Assembly (NCBI RefSeq): GCF_014647875.1
Contig: NZ_BMQA01000005.1
Location: 62,001-126,000, forward strand
Origin: Streptomyces brasiliensis
GTDB taxonomy: Bacteria; Actinomycetota; Actinomycetes; Streptomycetales; Streptomycetaceae
Direction: 5' to 3'
DNA: 64,000 nucleotides
The position numbers were made by a program, and so were the translations under genes. Shown one piece after another: positions 38,200 to 47,381 of the stretch (its first letter is position 1; each line of letters opens with the position of its first letter). The notes under the pieces are model-generated. The model saw nothing but the letters and a program-made list of their open reading frames with translations. It did no database searches and was not told where the DNA came from.

Positions 38200-39830
38200 C
38201 GGGTGCTCCTGTTCAGTGGCGGGCGAGAGTGCGGGACTCCGGAGTACGGATCAGTCCGTCGGGAGCGATCACCGATGAAGGCGCGGAGGCGCTCGATGAC
38301 ACGTTGCTCGCCGGCGGAGTCGAATACCGCCGCGACGTAGCGGTCGGGACGTACGGCGACGAAGACCGGAAGGGTACCGGCGCCGGAGGTGAGCACTGCG
38401 GTGGTCTCGGTGACCATGCCGTCGATCGGCTCGCCGCCCGGTGCGCGGACGCACAGCCGGTTCGCGCCGATTGCGTCCCAGTACGCATCGACCGCCGCGT
38501 CGGGCGGACCTCCGATCTGCAGCAGCGCCCACCCGCGCCCGAGGTGGGCGTCGAGTCCGCGTTCGGCACCGGTGGCGTCGCGTACGACCGGTTGGCTCAG
38601 GGCGCGGCCGACGGTCACGGTGTCGAGGGTGACGCCGTGGGCCGCAACGGCGACTCCGGCGGTGTAGTCGGGTGGTGCGATGAAGCGCATGTTGGCGAGG
38701 AATTCGCGTACGCGGGGGATCAGGCTGACCGTGCGGACGACGGTGTCGCGTACGCGCGTGACCACCGGGTGGGTCGCCATGACGACTGCGCCGATGCGGC
38801 GCGAGACCGTCACCATCGCGGCTCCGTGGGTGCGGCGCTCGACCTCGTACGAGTCCAGCAGCCGCTCGGTCGCGCCGCCGGTGATCGCCTCGATCAGCTT
38901 CCAGGTGAGGTTGGTCGCGTCGCGGATACCGGCGTTCAGGCCCTGGCCCGCGAACGGCGGCATCAGGTGCGCGGCGTCACCGACGAGGAACGTGCGCCCC
39001 GCACGGTACGTCCGTGCGACACGCTGGTGCGCGATGTACACGACCGCGCGGCGCACGTCATCCGGCGTCAGCTCGGCCCGGAAGCGCGGCACGACCAGCT
39101 CGCGGATCCGCTCCGGCGTCGTCATCTCATCGGGGTCCTCGTCGTCGAAGAGCATGAACTCGATCCGCAGGCGTCCCTTGATGCCGGGCACGAGCACGTA
39201 CGGCCGCTCCCCGTCGCCGTGGAATTCGGCGAACGGGTCCCGCGCGCGCGGCTCGTTGTGCAGATCGACGACGATCCACCGCTGCGGTTGGGTGGTACCG
39301 GCCAGATCGATCCCGACCGCCCGGCGGGTGAAGCTGCGTCCGCCGTCGGCGCCGATCAGCCAGTCGGCGGTCAGAGTCTGCGTCTTCTCTCCGATCGTCA
39401 CGGTCACGCTGATCCCGTCGCTGTCCTGCGTGATCGCGGTCGCCTCGGCGTCGCGCAGGAACTCGAGCCCCTCGTGCGCGACTGCTCGCTCCCACAGCAG
39501 CCGCTCCAGGATCGGCTGGTCGAACTGGGTCTTGGCGGGATGCCCCAGCCGCGACGCGACCGGCCTCGCCTCGAGCAGAAGGCGGTCCCCGAGCCCGAAG
39601 TAGCGACTGCCGGTGTCAAGCAGGGACTCGGCCTTGAGCGCGTCGGCCACACCGAGCTGCTCAAGGGTGCGGAACGACTCGTCCTGGAGGCTGATCGCGC
39701 GAGGCAGGTCGCCCGGCTCGGTCTCCTTCTCCACGAGCGTCGTACGTACCCCCGCATCGGCGAGCAGGAGAGCGGCGACGAGCCCGATCGGACCGGCACC
39801 CACCACAAGCACGTCACGCTGCGCGGTCAC
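38196..39830 (-). CDS. Class A FAD-dependent aromatic hydroxylase (MhpA/PheA-like)
   Basis: 544 residues from the GTG at 39830, which overlaps the upstream stop as GTGA. N-terminal VLVVGAGPIGLVAALLLADAG is the FAD dinucleotide motif; GADGGRSFTRRAVGI is the DG motif shared by NAD(P)H and FAD binding; GDAAHLMPPFAGQGLNAGIRDATNLTWKL is the second FAD motif. The C-terminal ~150 residues form the thioredoxin-like domain found in phenol hydroxylases. The enzyme should add an OH ortho to a phenolic OH. It is the second such enzyme in the operon and is distinct in sequence from the one at 41860. Confidence 0.88.
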   Translation of the reverse strand: MTAQRDVLVVGAGPIGLVAALLLADAGVRTTLVEKETEPGDLPRAISLQDESFRTLEQLGVADALKAESLLDTGSRYFGLGDRLLLEARPVASRLGHPAKTQFDQPILERLLWERAVAHEGLEFLRDAEATAITQDSDGISVTVTIGEKTQTLTADWLIGADGGRSFTRRAVGIDLAGTTQPQRWIVVDLHNEPRARDPFAEFHGDGERPYVLVPGIKGRLRIEFMLFDDEDPDEMTTPERIRELVVPRFRAELTPDDVRRAVVYIAHQRVARTYRAGRTFLVGDAAHLMPPFAGQGLNAGIRDATNLTWKLIEAITGGATERLLDSYEVERRTHGAAMVTVSRRIGAVVMATHPVVTRVRDTVVRTVSLIPRVREFLANMRFIAPPDYTAGVAVAAHGVTLDTVTVGRALSQPVVRDATGAERGLDAHLGRGWALLQIGGPPDAAVDAYWDAIGANRLCVRAPGGEPIDGMVTETTAVLTSGAGTLPVFVAVRPDRYVAAVFDSAGEQRVIERLRAFIGDRSRRTDPYSGVPHSRPPLNRSTR

Positions 39831-41815
39831 GACGTCGCGTCCGGTCGTGGGCGGAGCGTGAAGTCGGTGTCGAAGTCGGCGCCCCGTGTCAGCTGCCAGT
39901 ACTCGAGATGGCTGTACGGCCATACCTGCGAGACCCGGCCGCGGGAGTTCTTGTACCAGGTGCGTACCTGCGGCTGCCCCCATGCACGCTCGGCATTGCC
40001 CTGGTCGATCCACGCGAGGAAGCGGTCCAGGGTCTCCTGCTTGACCTCGAGCGACGCCGCCCCGCGGCGCAGTATCTGGTGGATCGCCCCGGTGGTGAAC
40101 TCGACCCCGCACTCGATCATGAAGTGGAACTGGCCGTGCACCACGTAGTTCGTGTTGGGCCCCTGGATGAGGAAGAGATTCGGGAAGCCGGGCACGGAGA
40201 CACCGGCCCAGGCCGTCGCATCACCGTTCCAGTGCTCCTTGAGTGTCTGCCCGGACGGCCCGGTGACCACGATCGGGTCTAGGTAATCGGACGCCTTGAA
40301 CCCGGTCGCGTAGACCACGGCGTCGACCGGGTGCTGCTCGCCGTCGACAGTGACGATGCCGTCGGACGTGAACCGCTCGATCGGGGAGGTGACGAGCTCG
40401 GCGTGCTCCCGGCGCAGTGCGCGCGCCCACACGCCGTTGTCGCGGAGCATGCGCTTGCCGCCGGGGGGATACGCGGGCACGACGACATCGAGCATGTCGG
40501 GACGGTCCGCCCACTGCTCGCGCATGATTGCGGTGAGTGCCTCACGCACCCGCAGGTTGGTTGCCGATACGGAGTCGGTGCGGTCCCACTCCGGATCGAC
40601 CTTGACGGTGTGCAGCCGTCCCGTGCGCGCACCCCAGAACGCCTGGAAGCGGAACCACTGCCCGTAGTACGGGACGTGCTCGCTGAGCCAGGCCAGGGCC
40701 GGCGGTGTCGGGTCGTGGTAGTTCGGGGCCGGAACCGTCCACGGTCCGGACCGCTGGAAGACTTCGAGGTGGGCGACGCGGTCGATGATGCCCGGGACGA
40801 TTTGGTAGGCGCTGGCGCCGGTGCCGACCACCGCGACGCGCTTCCCGGTCAGGTCCACGTCGTGGTCCCACCGCGCGGAGTGCATCTGCACGCCGCCGAA
40901 GTCGTCCTGTCCGGGGATCTCCGGGATGTTCGGCTTCTCCAGCTGCCCGGTCGCGGCCACGACGGCGTGGAACCGCCGGTACTGCTCGACGCCGTCGCGC
41001 CGTACGACGACCACCCAGGTGGCCGATGTCTCGTCCCAGGTCATCGAGATGACCTCGGTGTTGAACTCGATGTGCTCGCGCAGCTTGGCGCGATCGACGA
41101 TCTCGACGGCGTACGCCTCGATCTCCGCGCCCTCGGCGTACGCGTTGGGCCAGTCGGCCCGCTGCGCGAAGGAGAAGCTGTAGCCGAAGGTCGGGGTGTC
41201 GAGACGTACGCCGGGGTAGGTGTTGGCCAACCAGGTGCCGCCGACGTCGGGGTGCTTCTCGAACGCGACGAACGGTACGCCCGCCTGCTTGAGCCGGTAC
41301 ATCGCCGCGATGCCGCTCATCCCGGTGCCGATGACCGCGACTTCGAAGTCGCGGTCGGGTGCGACCTCGTCGATGTGCCAGGCCGGTGCTCCCGGACGCT
41401 GCGCGACCAGGTCGAGCTCGTGCATCATCAGTGCCGCATCCTCGGCACTTGCCCCGCCCGTGATGAAGTCGACAATGGTGCGTGCTTCCTCGGGCTCCAG
41501 CAGGCGGGGCCGGGTGAGCCCCTCATCGCGGACGCGCTTGAGCGCGGACAGCGCGAGTTCACGCGCATGCGCCTGCGCGGCCCCGCTCATTCCGCCGTGC
41601 GCAGGCGGGGTCGTGTCGACGGGAGGAAGCGGGGGGCGCAGCTCCGCCGGGATCAGCGTGTGCTCTCCGGTCAGAGCTGCCAGCGCCGTGAGCAGCGACG
41701 GCAGGTCGGCCTCTGCGACGATGCGTTCGAGGAAGGCGTCGTCCTCCGTGATGGGCGTGTACTCGTCGCGCCAGTACACGTCGTCGATCTGGGCGACCTC
41801 GCTCGGGTCGGTCAT
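39827..41815 (-). CDS. Type I Baeyer-Villiger monooxygenase, 4-hydroxyacetophenone monooxygenase-like
   Basis: 662 residues. The type I fingerprint FxGxxxHxxxW(P/D) is intact at 306-317 (FGGVQMHSARWD). It lies between two dinucleotide folds: VIGTGMSGIAA at about 161-171 for FAD and VVGTGASA at about 329-336 for NADPH. A helical N-terminal extension of about 150 residues precedes the first fold; this feature and the length recall 4-hydroxyacetophenone monooxygenase (HAPMO, ~640 residues). The enzyme inserts oxygen next to a carbonyl, turning an aryl ketone into an ester. In this operon it may convert a side-chain ketone before ring hydroxylation. The substrate is inference. Confidence 0.9.
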   Translation of the reverse strand: MTDPSEVAQIDDVYWRDEYTPITEDDAFLERIVAEADLPSLLTALAALTGEHTLIPAELRPPLPPVDTTPPAHGGMSGAAQAHARELALSALKRVRDEGLTRPRLLEPEEARTIVDFITGGASAEDAALMMHELDLVAQRPGAPAWHIDEVAPDRDFEVAVIGTGMSGIAAMYRLKQAGVPFVAFEKHPDVGGTWLANTYPGVRLDTPTFGYSFSFAQRADWPNAYAEGAEIEAYAVEIVDRAKLREHIEFNTEVISMTWDETSATWVVVVRRDGVEQYRRFHAVVAATGQLEKPNIPEIPGQDDFGGVQMHSARWDHDVDLTGKRVAVVGTGASAYQIVPGIIDRVAHLEVFQRSGPWTVPAPNYHDPTPPALAWLSEHVPYYGQWFRFQAFWGARTGRLHTVKVDPEWDRTDSVSATNLRVREALTAIMREQWADRPDMLDVVVPAYPPGGKRMLRDNGVWARALRREHAELVTSPIERFTSDGIVTVDGEQHPVDAVVYATGFKASDYLDPIVVTGPSGQTLKEHWNGDATAWAGVSVPGFPNLFLIQGPNTNYVVHGQFHFMIECGVEFTTGAIHQILRRGAASLEVKQETLDRFLAWIDQGNAERAWGQPQVRTWYKNSRGRVSQVWPYSHLEYWQLTRGADFDTDFTLRPRPDATS

Positions 41816-41859
41816 GAGCCCTCCGTCGTGTTCGGGGTTCTCTCGGGGATATGCCGGGA

Positions 41860-43473
41860 TCACGCGATGCAGGCGGCCTCGAAGACCTTGCCGAGTACGT
41901 CGTCGAGTTCTTGGGCGAGGCACTCGGCGGCGATCACATGGTCGGGGCGGACGATGACGGCGCCGACCGGGCGCGCGTCGAACCAGGCCTGCAGGCCCGA
42001 CTCGCCGCCGAGGTCGCCGATGACGGTGACGCCGGCCGTGGCCTGCTTGCGCGCCCACGGCAACTGCGCTTTCGGCACCACCTGCACGAGGCGGGCGCCG
42101 AGCCGGTCGAGCGCGGCGCGCTGCCGGTCCGACAGGAACGCCGTCGGGTCGTTGTTCCAGGTGAGGATCCGCCAGCCCTGCCCGGTCGCGTCGTCGAGCA
42201 GCATCTCGACGCCGTCGGCATCGGTGGCCGTCGGCTGGGGGAAGATCGACCCGGCCAGGCGGGGCACGTCGCGGTCGGGCAGCGTCTTGAACGTCGGCAG
42301 CGGCGTGTGAACCACCACGCCCTGGTCGAACTGCGGCTGCGGCTTGAACGCCTGCCGCTTCTGGGCCTCCCGCTCCTCGGGGGTGCGGTTGGCGGCGATC
42401 CGGTCGCGCTCGGCGGCCTTCTGCGGATCGTGGTCGGTCATCTCCTTCGCCATCCCGAGGGAGACGGCCACCATCTGCGTGACGTGGCCCAGCCGTTCGG
42501 TCTCGTACGTGTCCAGCAGACCGTCGGTCGAGAGGCCCTTGACGACGGCGGCCAGCTTCCAGCCGAGGTTGAAGGCGTCGCGGATCCCCGAGTTCCAGCC
42601 CTGGCCGCCGACGACCGGCATGACATGGGCGGCGTCGCCGGCGAGGAAGATCCGCCCGTGGCGGAACCGACCGGCGATGCGGGCGTGGTGCCGGTAGACG
42701 CGGCGGCGGATGATGTCGAGCTTGGACGGGTCCGGTACGTGCGGTGCCAGCAGGCCGAAGACGAACTCGTCGTTGTCGACGTCGGCCTCGGTCTCGTTTT
42801 CGAAGAGCGTGAACTCCCAGCGCCGGATGCCGTGGGGCAGCGCGATGGAGGCGTAGCTGCGGGCCGGATCCCCGCCGAAGACGGCGTGCGGCGTTCCGAT
42901 CGGGTCGTTGGCGACATCGATCACGATGCCGTCGGTCGGCCGGGTCTCGCCCTCGAACGAGATGCCCAGGCGCTTGCGGGTGGGCGAGGCTCCGCCCTCG
43001 GCGGCGACGACGTACAGCGCGCGCACCGTCTCGCCGTTCGCGAGGGTGGCGACCACGCCATCCGCGTCCTCGGCCAGGTCGGTGACCTCGGCGCCGAAGC
43101 GTACGGCGGCGTTCGGGAAGCGGTCCAGGCCGGCGAGCAGCACCTGGTCGACCAGCGGCTGCACGAAGCCGTTGCGGCGCGGCCAGCCGAACTCGCGCGT
43201 CGTCGGGTTCACTTCGGAGAGGATCATCCGGTCCCCGTTGACCATGTAGATCTTCTGGTCGGGGATGGTGTGGGGAAGCACCTCGTCGACCAGGCCCGCG
43301 GTCTGCATCGCGCGCAGTGCCTCGTCGTCGATGCCCACGGCCCGCGGGTAGTCGATGAGCTCGTGCTCCCGCTCGACGACCAGGACGTCGATGCCCTGCT
43401 GCCCGAGCAGGTTGGCCAGGGTCAGGCCGACGGGGCCCGCACCGACGACGAGGACGTCGCAAGCGGTGGTCAT
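41860..43473 (-). CDS. mhpA: MhpA-like flavin hydroxylase (3-hydroxyphenylpropionate hydroxylase type)
   Basis: 537 residues; ATG overlapping... the preceding aldolase gene stop lies at 43470, so ATGA couples them. Motifs: VLVVGAGPVGLTLANLLGQQG (FAD), YPRAVGIDDEALR, AAEGGASPTRKRLGI in place of the DG motif, and GDAAHVMPVVGGQGWNSGIRDAFNLGWKL. MhpA enzymes hydroxylate 3-(3-hydroxyphenyl)propionate to the catechol that the extradiol dioxygenase then opens. The usual Asp-Gly of the DG motif is Glu-Gly here, seen in some relatives. It lies with mhpB, mhpD and a hydrolase, so a role in making the catechol is likely, but the side chain of the substrate is not known. Confidence 0.88.
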   Translation of the reverse strand: MTTACDVLVVGAGPVGLTLANLLGQQGIDVLVVEREHELIDYPRAVGIDDEALRAMQTAGLVDEVLPHTIPDQKIYMVNGDRMILSEVNPTTREFGWPRRNGFVQPLVDQVLLAGLDRFPNAAVRFGAEVTDLAEDADGVVATLANGETVRALYVVAAEGGASPTRKRLGISFEGETRPTDGIVIDVANDPIGTPHAVFGGDPARSYASIALPHGIRRWEFTLFENETEADVDNDEFVFGLLAPHVPDPSKLDIIRRRVYRHHARIAGRFRHGRIFLAGDAAHVMPVVGGQGWNSGIRDAFNLGWKLAAVVKGLSTDGLLDTYETERLGHVTQMVAVSLGMAKEMTDHDPQKAAERDRIAANRTPEEREAQKRQAFKPQPQFDQGVVVHTPLPTFKTLPDRDVPRLAGSIFPQPTATDADGVEMLLDDATGQGWRILTWNNDPTAFLSDRQRAALDRLGARLVQVVPKAQLPWARKQATAGVTVIGDLGGESGLQAWFDARPVGAVIVRPDHVIAAECLAQELDDVLGKVFEAACIA

Positions 43474-44240
43474 GAGTTGCTCCCAGTGGATCGTGCCGAG
43501 TCCAGCGCGGCGATGGTGTCGCCGAACGCACGGTTCAGCAGGACGAGATCGATGCCGAGGCCCACGTAGTCGACGAGGCCGTCGGCGAACAGACCGGCCG
43601 CGTACTCCGGTTGGCCGGAGTAGATGCCAAGGGTGACGCCGTGCGCGGTCGTCACCTCGCGCAGGTGCGCGATCGCCTCGCGCACGGGGCCGTCCTCCCA
43701 GTCGCCGCGTCCGGGCAGACCGTAGGAGACGGCCAGGTCGGCCGGCCCGATGTAGACCGAGTCGAGGCCCGGGGTCGAGACGATCTCTTCGGCACGGTCG
43801 ACGCCGGCCTTCGTCTCGATCTGGGCGATGGCGGACACCGCGCGGTTGCCGGCCTCGGTGTACGAGTCACCCGGGTACAGCGCAGGCCTGGACGGACCCA
43901 GGCTGCGGTTCCCGACCGGCGGGTATTTGGTGGCGGCGACCAGAGCCTCGGTCTGGGACCGGGACTCGACGGTGGGCGCGACGATGCCGCGGGCACCGCT
44001 GTCGAGCAGCCGCAGGATTGGGGCGGGATCCAGCGAGCCCACGCGCGCGTACGCGTACGCGTTGTCCCGCGGAATCGAGCGCAGGATCCCGCATGCCGCC
44101 TCGAGCCCCAGCTCGCCATGCTGAAGGTCGAGGATCACCCCGTCGTAGCCGGCGGCCGCTGCCCACTCGGGCATCGAGAACGAGGGGACCGACTGGTGGT
44201 ACAGGACAGGGTTCCTGCCGCCGAGAGCTGCCTGCTTCAC
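43470..44240 (-). CDS. HpcH/HpaI family class II aldolase
   Basis: 256 residues from the GTG at 44240. The pattern is HpaI-like: GYDGVILDLQHGELGLE with the catalytic-type His, ARVGSLDPAPILRLLDSGARGIVAPTVES, the metal ligand Glu in AQIETKAGVDRAEEI and the Asp in VYIGPADLAVSYG. These divalent-metal aldolases split 4-hydroxy-2-oxo acids into pyruvate and an aldehyde. It replaces the usual MhpE (DRE-TIM type) in this pathway; no MhpF-type acylating aldehyde dehydrogenase follows. Its start overlaps the NTF2-like stop and its stop overlaps the mhpA start, 4 bp each. Confidence 0.88.
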   Translation of the reverse strand: MKQAALGGRNPVLYHQSVPSFSMPEWAAAAGYDGVILDLQHGELGLEAACGILRSIPRDNAYAYARVGSLDPAPILRLLDSGARGIVAPTVESRSQTEALVAATKYPPVGNRSLGPSRPALYPGDSYTEAGNRAVSAIAQIETKAGVDRAEEIVSTPGLDSVYIGPADLAVSYGLPGRGDWEDGPVREAIAHLREVTTAHGVTLGIYSGQPEYAAGLFADGLVDYVGLGIDLVLLNRAFGDTIAALDSARSTGSNS

Positions 44241-44701
44241 TGCGCCGAACCCTCTCGCCCGGCCAGCCGCGCGGCGTGCGCCGCGGCCGCCTGGCCGCCG
44301 AAGACCGGCACGATCTCGCGGCGGGAGAACAGCCACCGGCCGTCGACCCTGCGGTAACGCTCGCGGAACTCACCGACCGAGGCGGGCTGCGTCTGTGGCT
44401 CGTTCGTGTCGCGGAAGGTGAGGTACTGAACCGTTCCCTCGACCTCCTCGCCGTCCCATACGAGGCGGATCCCGCCGATGAAGTGCCGGCCGACGATGTC
44501 GGTCTGCTTGGCGCGCTTGGCACCCCAGACCTTCATGGCCTCGCGGTCCATGTCACCCATCGGGCCGACCGAGACGCCGTCCTCGGTGTACAGCTCCCAG
44601 GTGGTGTCCGCCTGGTTGTGGTCCAGGCGGTAGAGCATCTCCGCGATGAGCTGCTCGATCTCGACGCGAGTGGTCGCGTCGACGGGACGGTAGTCGCTCA
44701 T
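44237..44701 (-). CDS. NTF2/SnoaL-like protein of the catabolic operon
   Basis: 154 residues from the ATG at 44701. An N-terminal helix pair (IEQLIAEMLYRLDHNQADT) followed by WELYTEDGVSVGPMGDMDREA and strands GGIRLVWDGEEVEGTVQYLTF, GEFRERYRRVDGRWLFSRREIVPVF gives the cone-shaped NTF2 fold used by SnoaL-type cyclases, dehydratases, ketosteroid isomerases and the small subunits of ring-hydroxylating dioxygenases. The active residues cannot be assigned. It sits between the hydratase (2-bp gap) and the aldolase (4-bp overlap), so it is made together with the pathway enzymes, perhaps as an isomerase or dehydratase. Confidence 0.8.
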   Translation of the reverse strand: MSDYRPVDATTRVEIEQLIAEMLYRLDHNQADTTWELYTEDGVSVGPMGDMDREAMKVWGAKRAKQTDIVGRHFIGGIRLVWDGEEVEGTVQYLTFRDTNEPQTQPASVGEFRERYRRVDGRWLFSRREIVPVFGGQAAAAHAARLAGREGSAQ

Positions 44702-44703
44702 GT

Positions 44704-45498
44704 TCAGCCTTTCGAATCCGCAGTCGCGACCACGCGACCGAGTCCGGTGATGGTGGCGACGCACTCGACGTCGGCGGGCCACGGCTCGATGTAGCCGATG
44801 GACCCGGACAGCAGCACCTCGCCGGCACGCAGCGGCTCGCCCGTACGGATCGCGGTCTCGGCCAGCCAGATCACCGCGTTGACCGGGTCCTCGAGCACGT
44901 TGCTGCCGACGCCCCGGGTGATCTCGGTGTCGCCGCCCGTGATGACCATCTCCACCTTGGTCAGGTCGACTTCGCCGTACGGGTGCTGCTCCTCGCCGAG
45001 GACGATGCCGCTGCAGCCGGCGTTGTCGGCGATGGTGTCGACGATCTGCCCGACCGATCCGTCGTAGCGGAAGTCGACGACCTCGAACGCGGGGGTCACG
45101 TAGTCGATCGCGGCCTCGACGGCCTCGCGGCTGGCCTCGAGGATGTCGCTCTTCAGCACGAACGCGACCTCGGCCTCGATCAGCAGGTGGTTGTACCTGG
45201 ACAGCGGAAGGTGCGTTCCCGAGGCGTGCACCATGTCGTCGTGGATGATGCCGTAGTCGGGCTCGTCGATGCCCACGCGCTGCTGTACGAGGGGGTTGGT
45301 CAGGCCGACCTTGCGGCCCACCCGCTTCACGCCCAGCTCGCGTTCGCGGAGGGCGGCGAACTCGGCGGAGATCGCGTAGGCCGCGTCGAGATCGCGCTCG
45401 GGGAGCCGGGGGCTCACGTACGGCACGGTGTACACGTCGCGCTTCGCTTCGAACAGCTCGCGCGCGATCCGGTTGATGGTGTCCTGGGTGACGCTCAC
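44704..45498 (-). CDS. mhpD: 2-keto-4-pentenoate hydratase
   Basis: 264 residues from the GTG at 45498, preceded on its strand by GAGGAAAGG; an ATG 21 bp upstream is inside the previous stop region and was not used. It hydrates 2-hydroxypenta-2,4-dienoate (or a substituted version) to 4-hydroxy-2-oxovalerate. The MhpD/TodG family features are VGRKVGLTNPLVQQRVGIDEPDYGI, the metal ligands in LLIEAEVAFVLKSDI (ExE) and VGSNVLEDPVNAVIWL, and AGEVLLSGSIG at the end. It acts between the C-C hydrolase and the aldolase encoded on either side. Confidence 0.92.
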   Translation of the reverse strand: MSVTQDTINRIARELFEAKRDVYTVPYVSPRLPERDLDAAYAISAEFAALRERELGVKRVGRKVGLTNPLVQQRVGIDEPDYGIIHDDMVHASGTHLPLSRYNHLLIEAEVAFVLKSDILEASREAVEAAIDYVTPAFEVVDFRYDGSVGQIVDTIADNAGCSGIVLGEEQHPYGEVDLTKVEMVITGGDTEITRGVGSNVLEDPVNAVIWLAETAIRTGEPLRAGEVLLSGSIGYIEPWPADVECVATITGLGRVVATADSKG

Positions 45499-45511
45499 TC
45501 CGGTCCTTTCC

Positions 45512-46396
45512 TCAGGCATGCTTCTTCAGGAAGGCGACCGCCGCGGCGTTGAACTCCGTGGCTCCCTCCCACTGCGGCCAGTGCGCGGCGCCGCGGATCA
45601 GCAGGTACTCGCCGTCCGGGATCAGTCCGCACAGGCGCTTGCCCTCGGCCTCGTCGCCGGTCGGCTCGTTGTCGGTCCAGACCATCAGGGCCGGGACCGG
45701 GACCGCCGCGAAGTCGTCGTCCGTGACCCGGTTGCGCCAGCGCCGCTCCGGCTCCCGCAGGGCGGACACGTGCGCCATGCTGAACCCGTCGCGGGCATAG
45801 ATCGCCTGGCGGACGCGGACGAGCTCGTCGGTGATCTTCTCCGGATCGTGGATGACGACCTGCAGGCGCTTCTTCACGTTGTCGAAGGTCGGCTCGCTCA
45901 CCGCCTGGGTGCTCACCGACTGCGTCCTGTCCAGCTGCGGTTCGCCGATCATCCGCCCGCCCGGTGCGGACAGGATCACCGTGTGCAGCCGGTCAGGGTG
46001 CTTCGGCGCGAGCTTCAGCGCGAGCCAGCCGCCGAGCGACTCACCGGCGAGGTGCACGCGCTGAAGTGCCAGCGCGTCCAGCAGCGCGAGCAGGTGCTCC
46101 TCGTAGTCGCGGATCTCCAGGGGATGGTCGGACAGCGAGGTGTACCCGTGGCCCGGGTAGTCGTAGCCGACCACCCGGAAGCCCGCCTCGACGAACGCGC
46201 GGATGTTCTGCGTCCACGCCTCGATGTGGCCGCTGGTGCCGTTGGCGAGCACGACCGTCTGCGCCTCGGGGCCCGCTCCGGCGAAGTCGAGCACCCGGGT
46301 GCGGTAGCCGCCCGCGTCCACGTACCGCAGCGTGTGCTCCAGGTCCGCGATCTCTTCCCACAAGGTCGCGAAGTGCGTCTTTCCCGCCTGGCTCAT
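45512..46396 (-). CDS. Alpha/beta hydrolase, MhpC-like meta-cleavage product hydrolase
   Basis: 294 residues from the ATG at 46396, which overlaps the dioxygenase stop as ATGA. The catalytic Ser is in HLAGESLGGWLAL, the Asp probably in LMVWTDNEPTGDE and the His in IRGAAHWPQWE. NGTSGHIEAWTQNIRAF forms the oxyanion-hole region. Such enzymes split the C-C bond of the ring-opened product, releasing the side chain as an acid and leaving 2-hydroxypentadienoate. The tight coupling to the extradiol dioxygenase supports that step. Ester hydrolysis after the Baeyer-Villiger step is an alternative role. Confidence 0.88.
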   Translation of the reverse strand: MSQAGKTHFATLWEEIADLEHTLRYVDAGGYRTRVLDFAGAGPEAQTVVLANGTSGHIEAWTQNIRAFVEAGFRVVGYDYPGHGYTSLSDHPLEIRDYEEHLLALLDALALQRVHLAGESLGGWLALKLAPKHPDRLHTVILSAPGGRMIGEPQLDRTQSVSTQAVSEPTFDNVKKRLQVVIHDPEKITDELVRVRQAIYARDGFSMAHVSALREPERRWRNRVTDDDFAAVPVPALMVWTDNEPTGDEAEGKRLCGLIPDGEYLLIRGAAHWPQWEGATEFNAAAVAFLKKHA

Positions 46397-47328
46397 GCGG
46401 TCACCGCCGCCTGGATCGCGAAGCCGGCGCCCCACTTCTCGACCGCCCAGTAGTGGTCGACGGCGAAGCGGTAGGGGCCGGCGGTCGACAGCGCCGCGTA
46501 GGCGGCGATCCAGCTGCGCATCTCGTGCGCGGCCGAGCCGCCCTCCGCCATGAACCAGCCGTTCTCCCAGCCGTCGACCGGGCTCAGGTCGCCGGAGCGG
46601 AGCACATCGAGTACGAGCGTGTCCCACTCCTCGTTCAGCGGGTCGCTCGGCGCCTTGCCGTCGGCGATCGCCTGGATGCCCTTGACGATCATCTGCTCAC
46701 GCTCGTGCCGCTCCTCGGGTGAGGGCGCGTACGAGACCAGGCGCTCGTGCACGGTGCCGGGGGCACCGTCCCAGCGCGGGATCGGCGGGCTGTGGGAGAT
46801 GCCTCCCGAGGCGAGGAACAGCACCTTCTTGTCCATAGCCTGGGCGGCCCGGCCGAACGCCTCGCCCATCAGGCGCACTCGCTGCATGGGGGAGAGCGGC
46901 AGGCCGATCGAGTTCACGAACACCGGCACGATCGGCTGAGTGAAGCCCTTCCCGAACACGAAGTCGAGCGGCTGGACCACGCCGTGGTCGACCTTCATCT
47001 GCTCGCTGCGCCCGATGTCGATGCCCTCACCCAGCACTGCCGCGTGGAAGGCCCGGGCGGCGTCGCCGTCGACGGGGAGCGGCCCCGCGGTGGTGTCGTA
47101 GTCACCGATGCCCTCGGCGACCGCACCGATCACCCACGGTGTGATCAGGGAGTAGAGCTGGCCGTTGAAGTGGTCGGGCCCGAACACCACGACCAGGTCG
47201 GGGTCGTACTCGGCGACGAACCCCCTGACCTCGTCGATGGCGGCATTGATCTCGGCGAATGTCTCCCCGCCCGGGTCGACATTGCCGAAGGACGGCGCAT
47301 GGGAGAGTGCTGCGACGGCCAGCGGCAT
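46393..47328 (-). CDS. mhpB: Class III extradiol ring-cleavage dioxygenase, MhpB/LigB family
   Basis: 311 residues from the ATG at 47328, close to the 314 of E. coli MhpB. It opens a 3-substituted catechol such as 2,3-dihydroxyphenylpropionate with Fe(II) and O2. Histidines expected to bind iron or act as acid/base are in ALSHAPSFG near the N-terminus, VFGPDHFNGQ, VDHGVVQPLDF and LASGGISHSPPIP; an acidic C-terminal region follows. It is the second gene of the operon, 53 bp after the transporter gene, and defines the pathway as meta-cleavage. Confidence 0.92.
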   Translation of the reverse strand: MPLAVAALSHAPSFGNVDPGGETFAEINAAIDEVRGFVAEYDPDLVVVFGPDHFNGQLYSLITPWVIGAVAEGIGDYDTTAGPLPVDGDAARAFHAAVLGEGIDIGRSEQMKVDHGVVQPLDFVFGKGFTQPIVPVFVNSIGLPLSPMQRVRLMGEAFGRAAQAMDKKVLFLASGGISHSPPIPRWDGAPGTVHERLVSYAPSPEERHEREQMIVKGIQAIADGKAPSDPLNEEWDTLVLDVLRSGDLSPVDGWENGWFMAEGGSAAHEMRSWIAAYAALSTAGPYRFAVDHYWAVEKWGAGFAIQAAVTA

Positions 47329-47381
47329 GGAGTGGCTCTCTTTCTCGAAAGCTGCGGATTTCGCGGAGTGGTGAACGGCTG

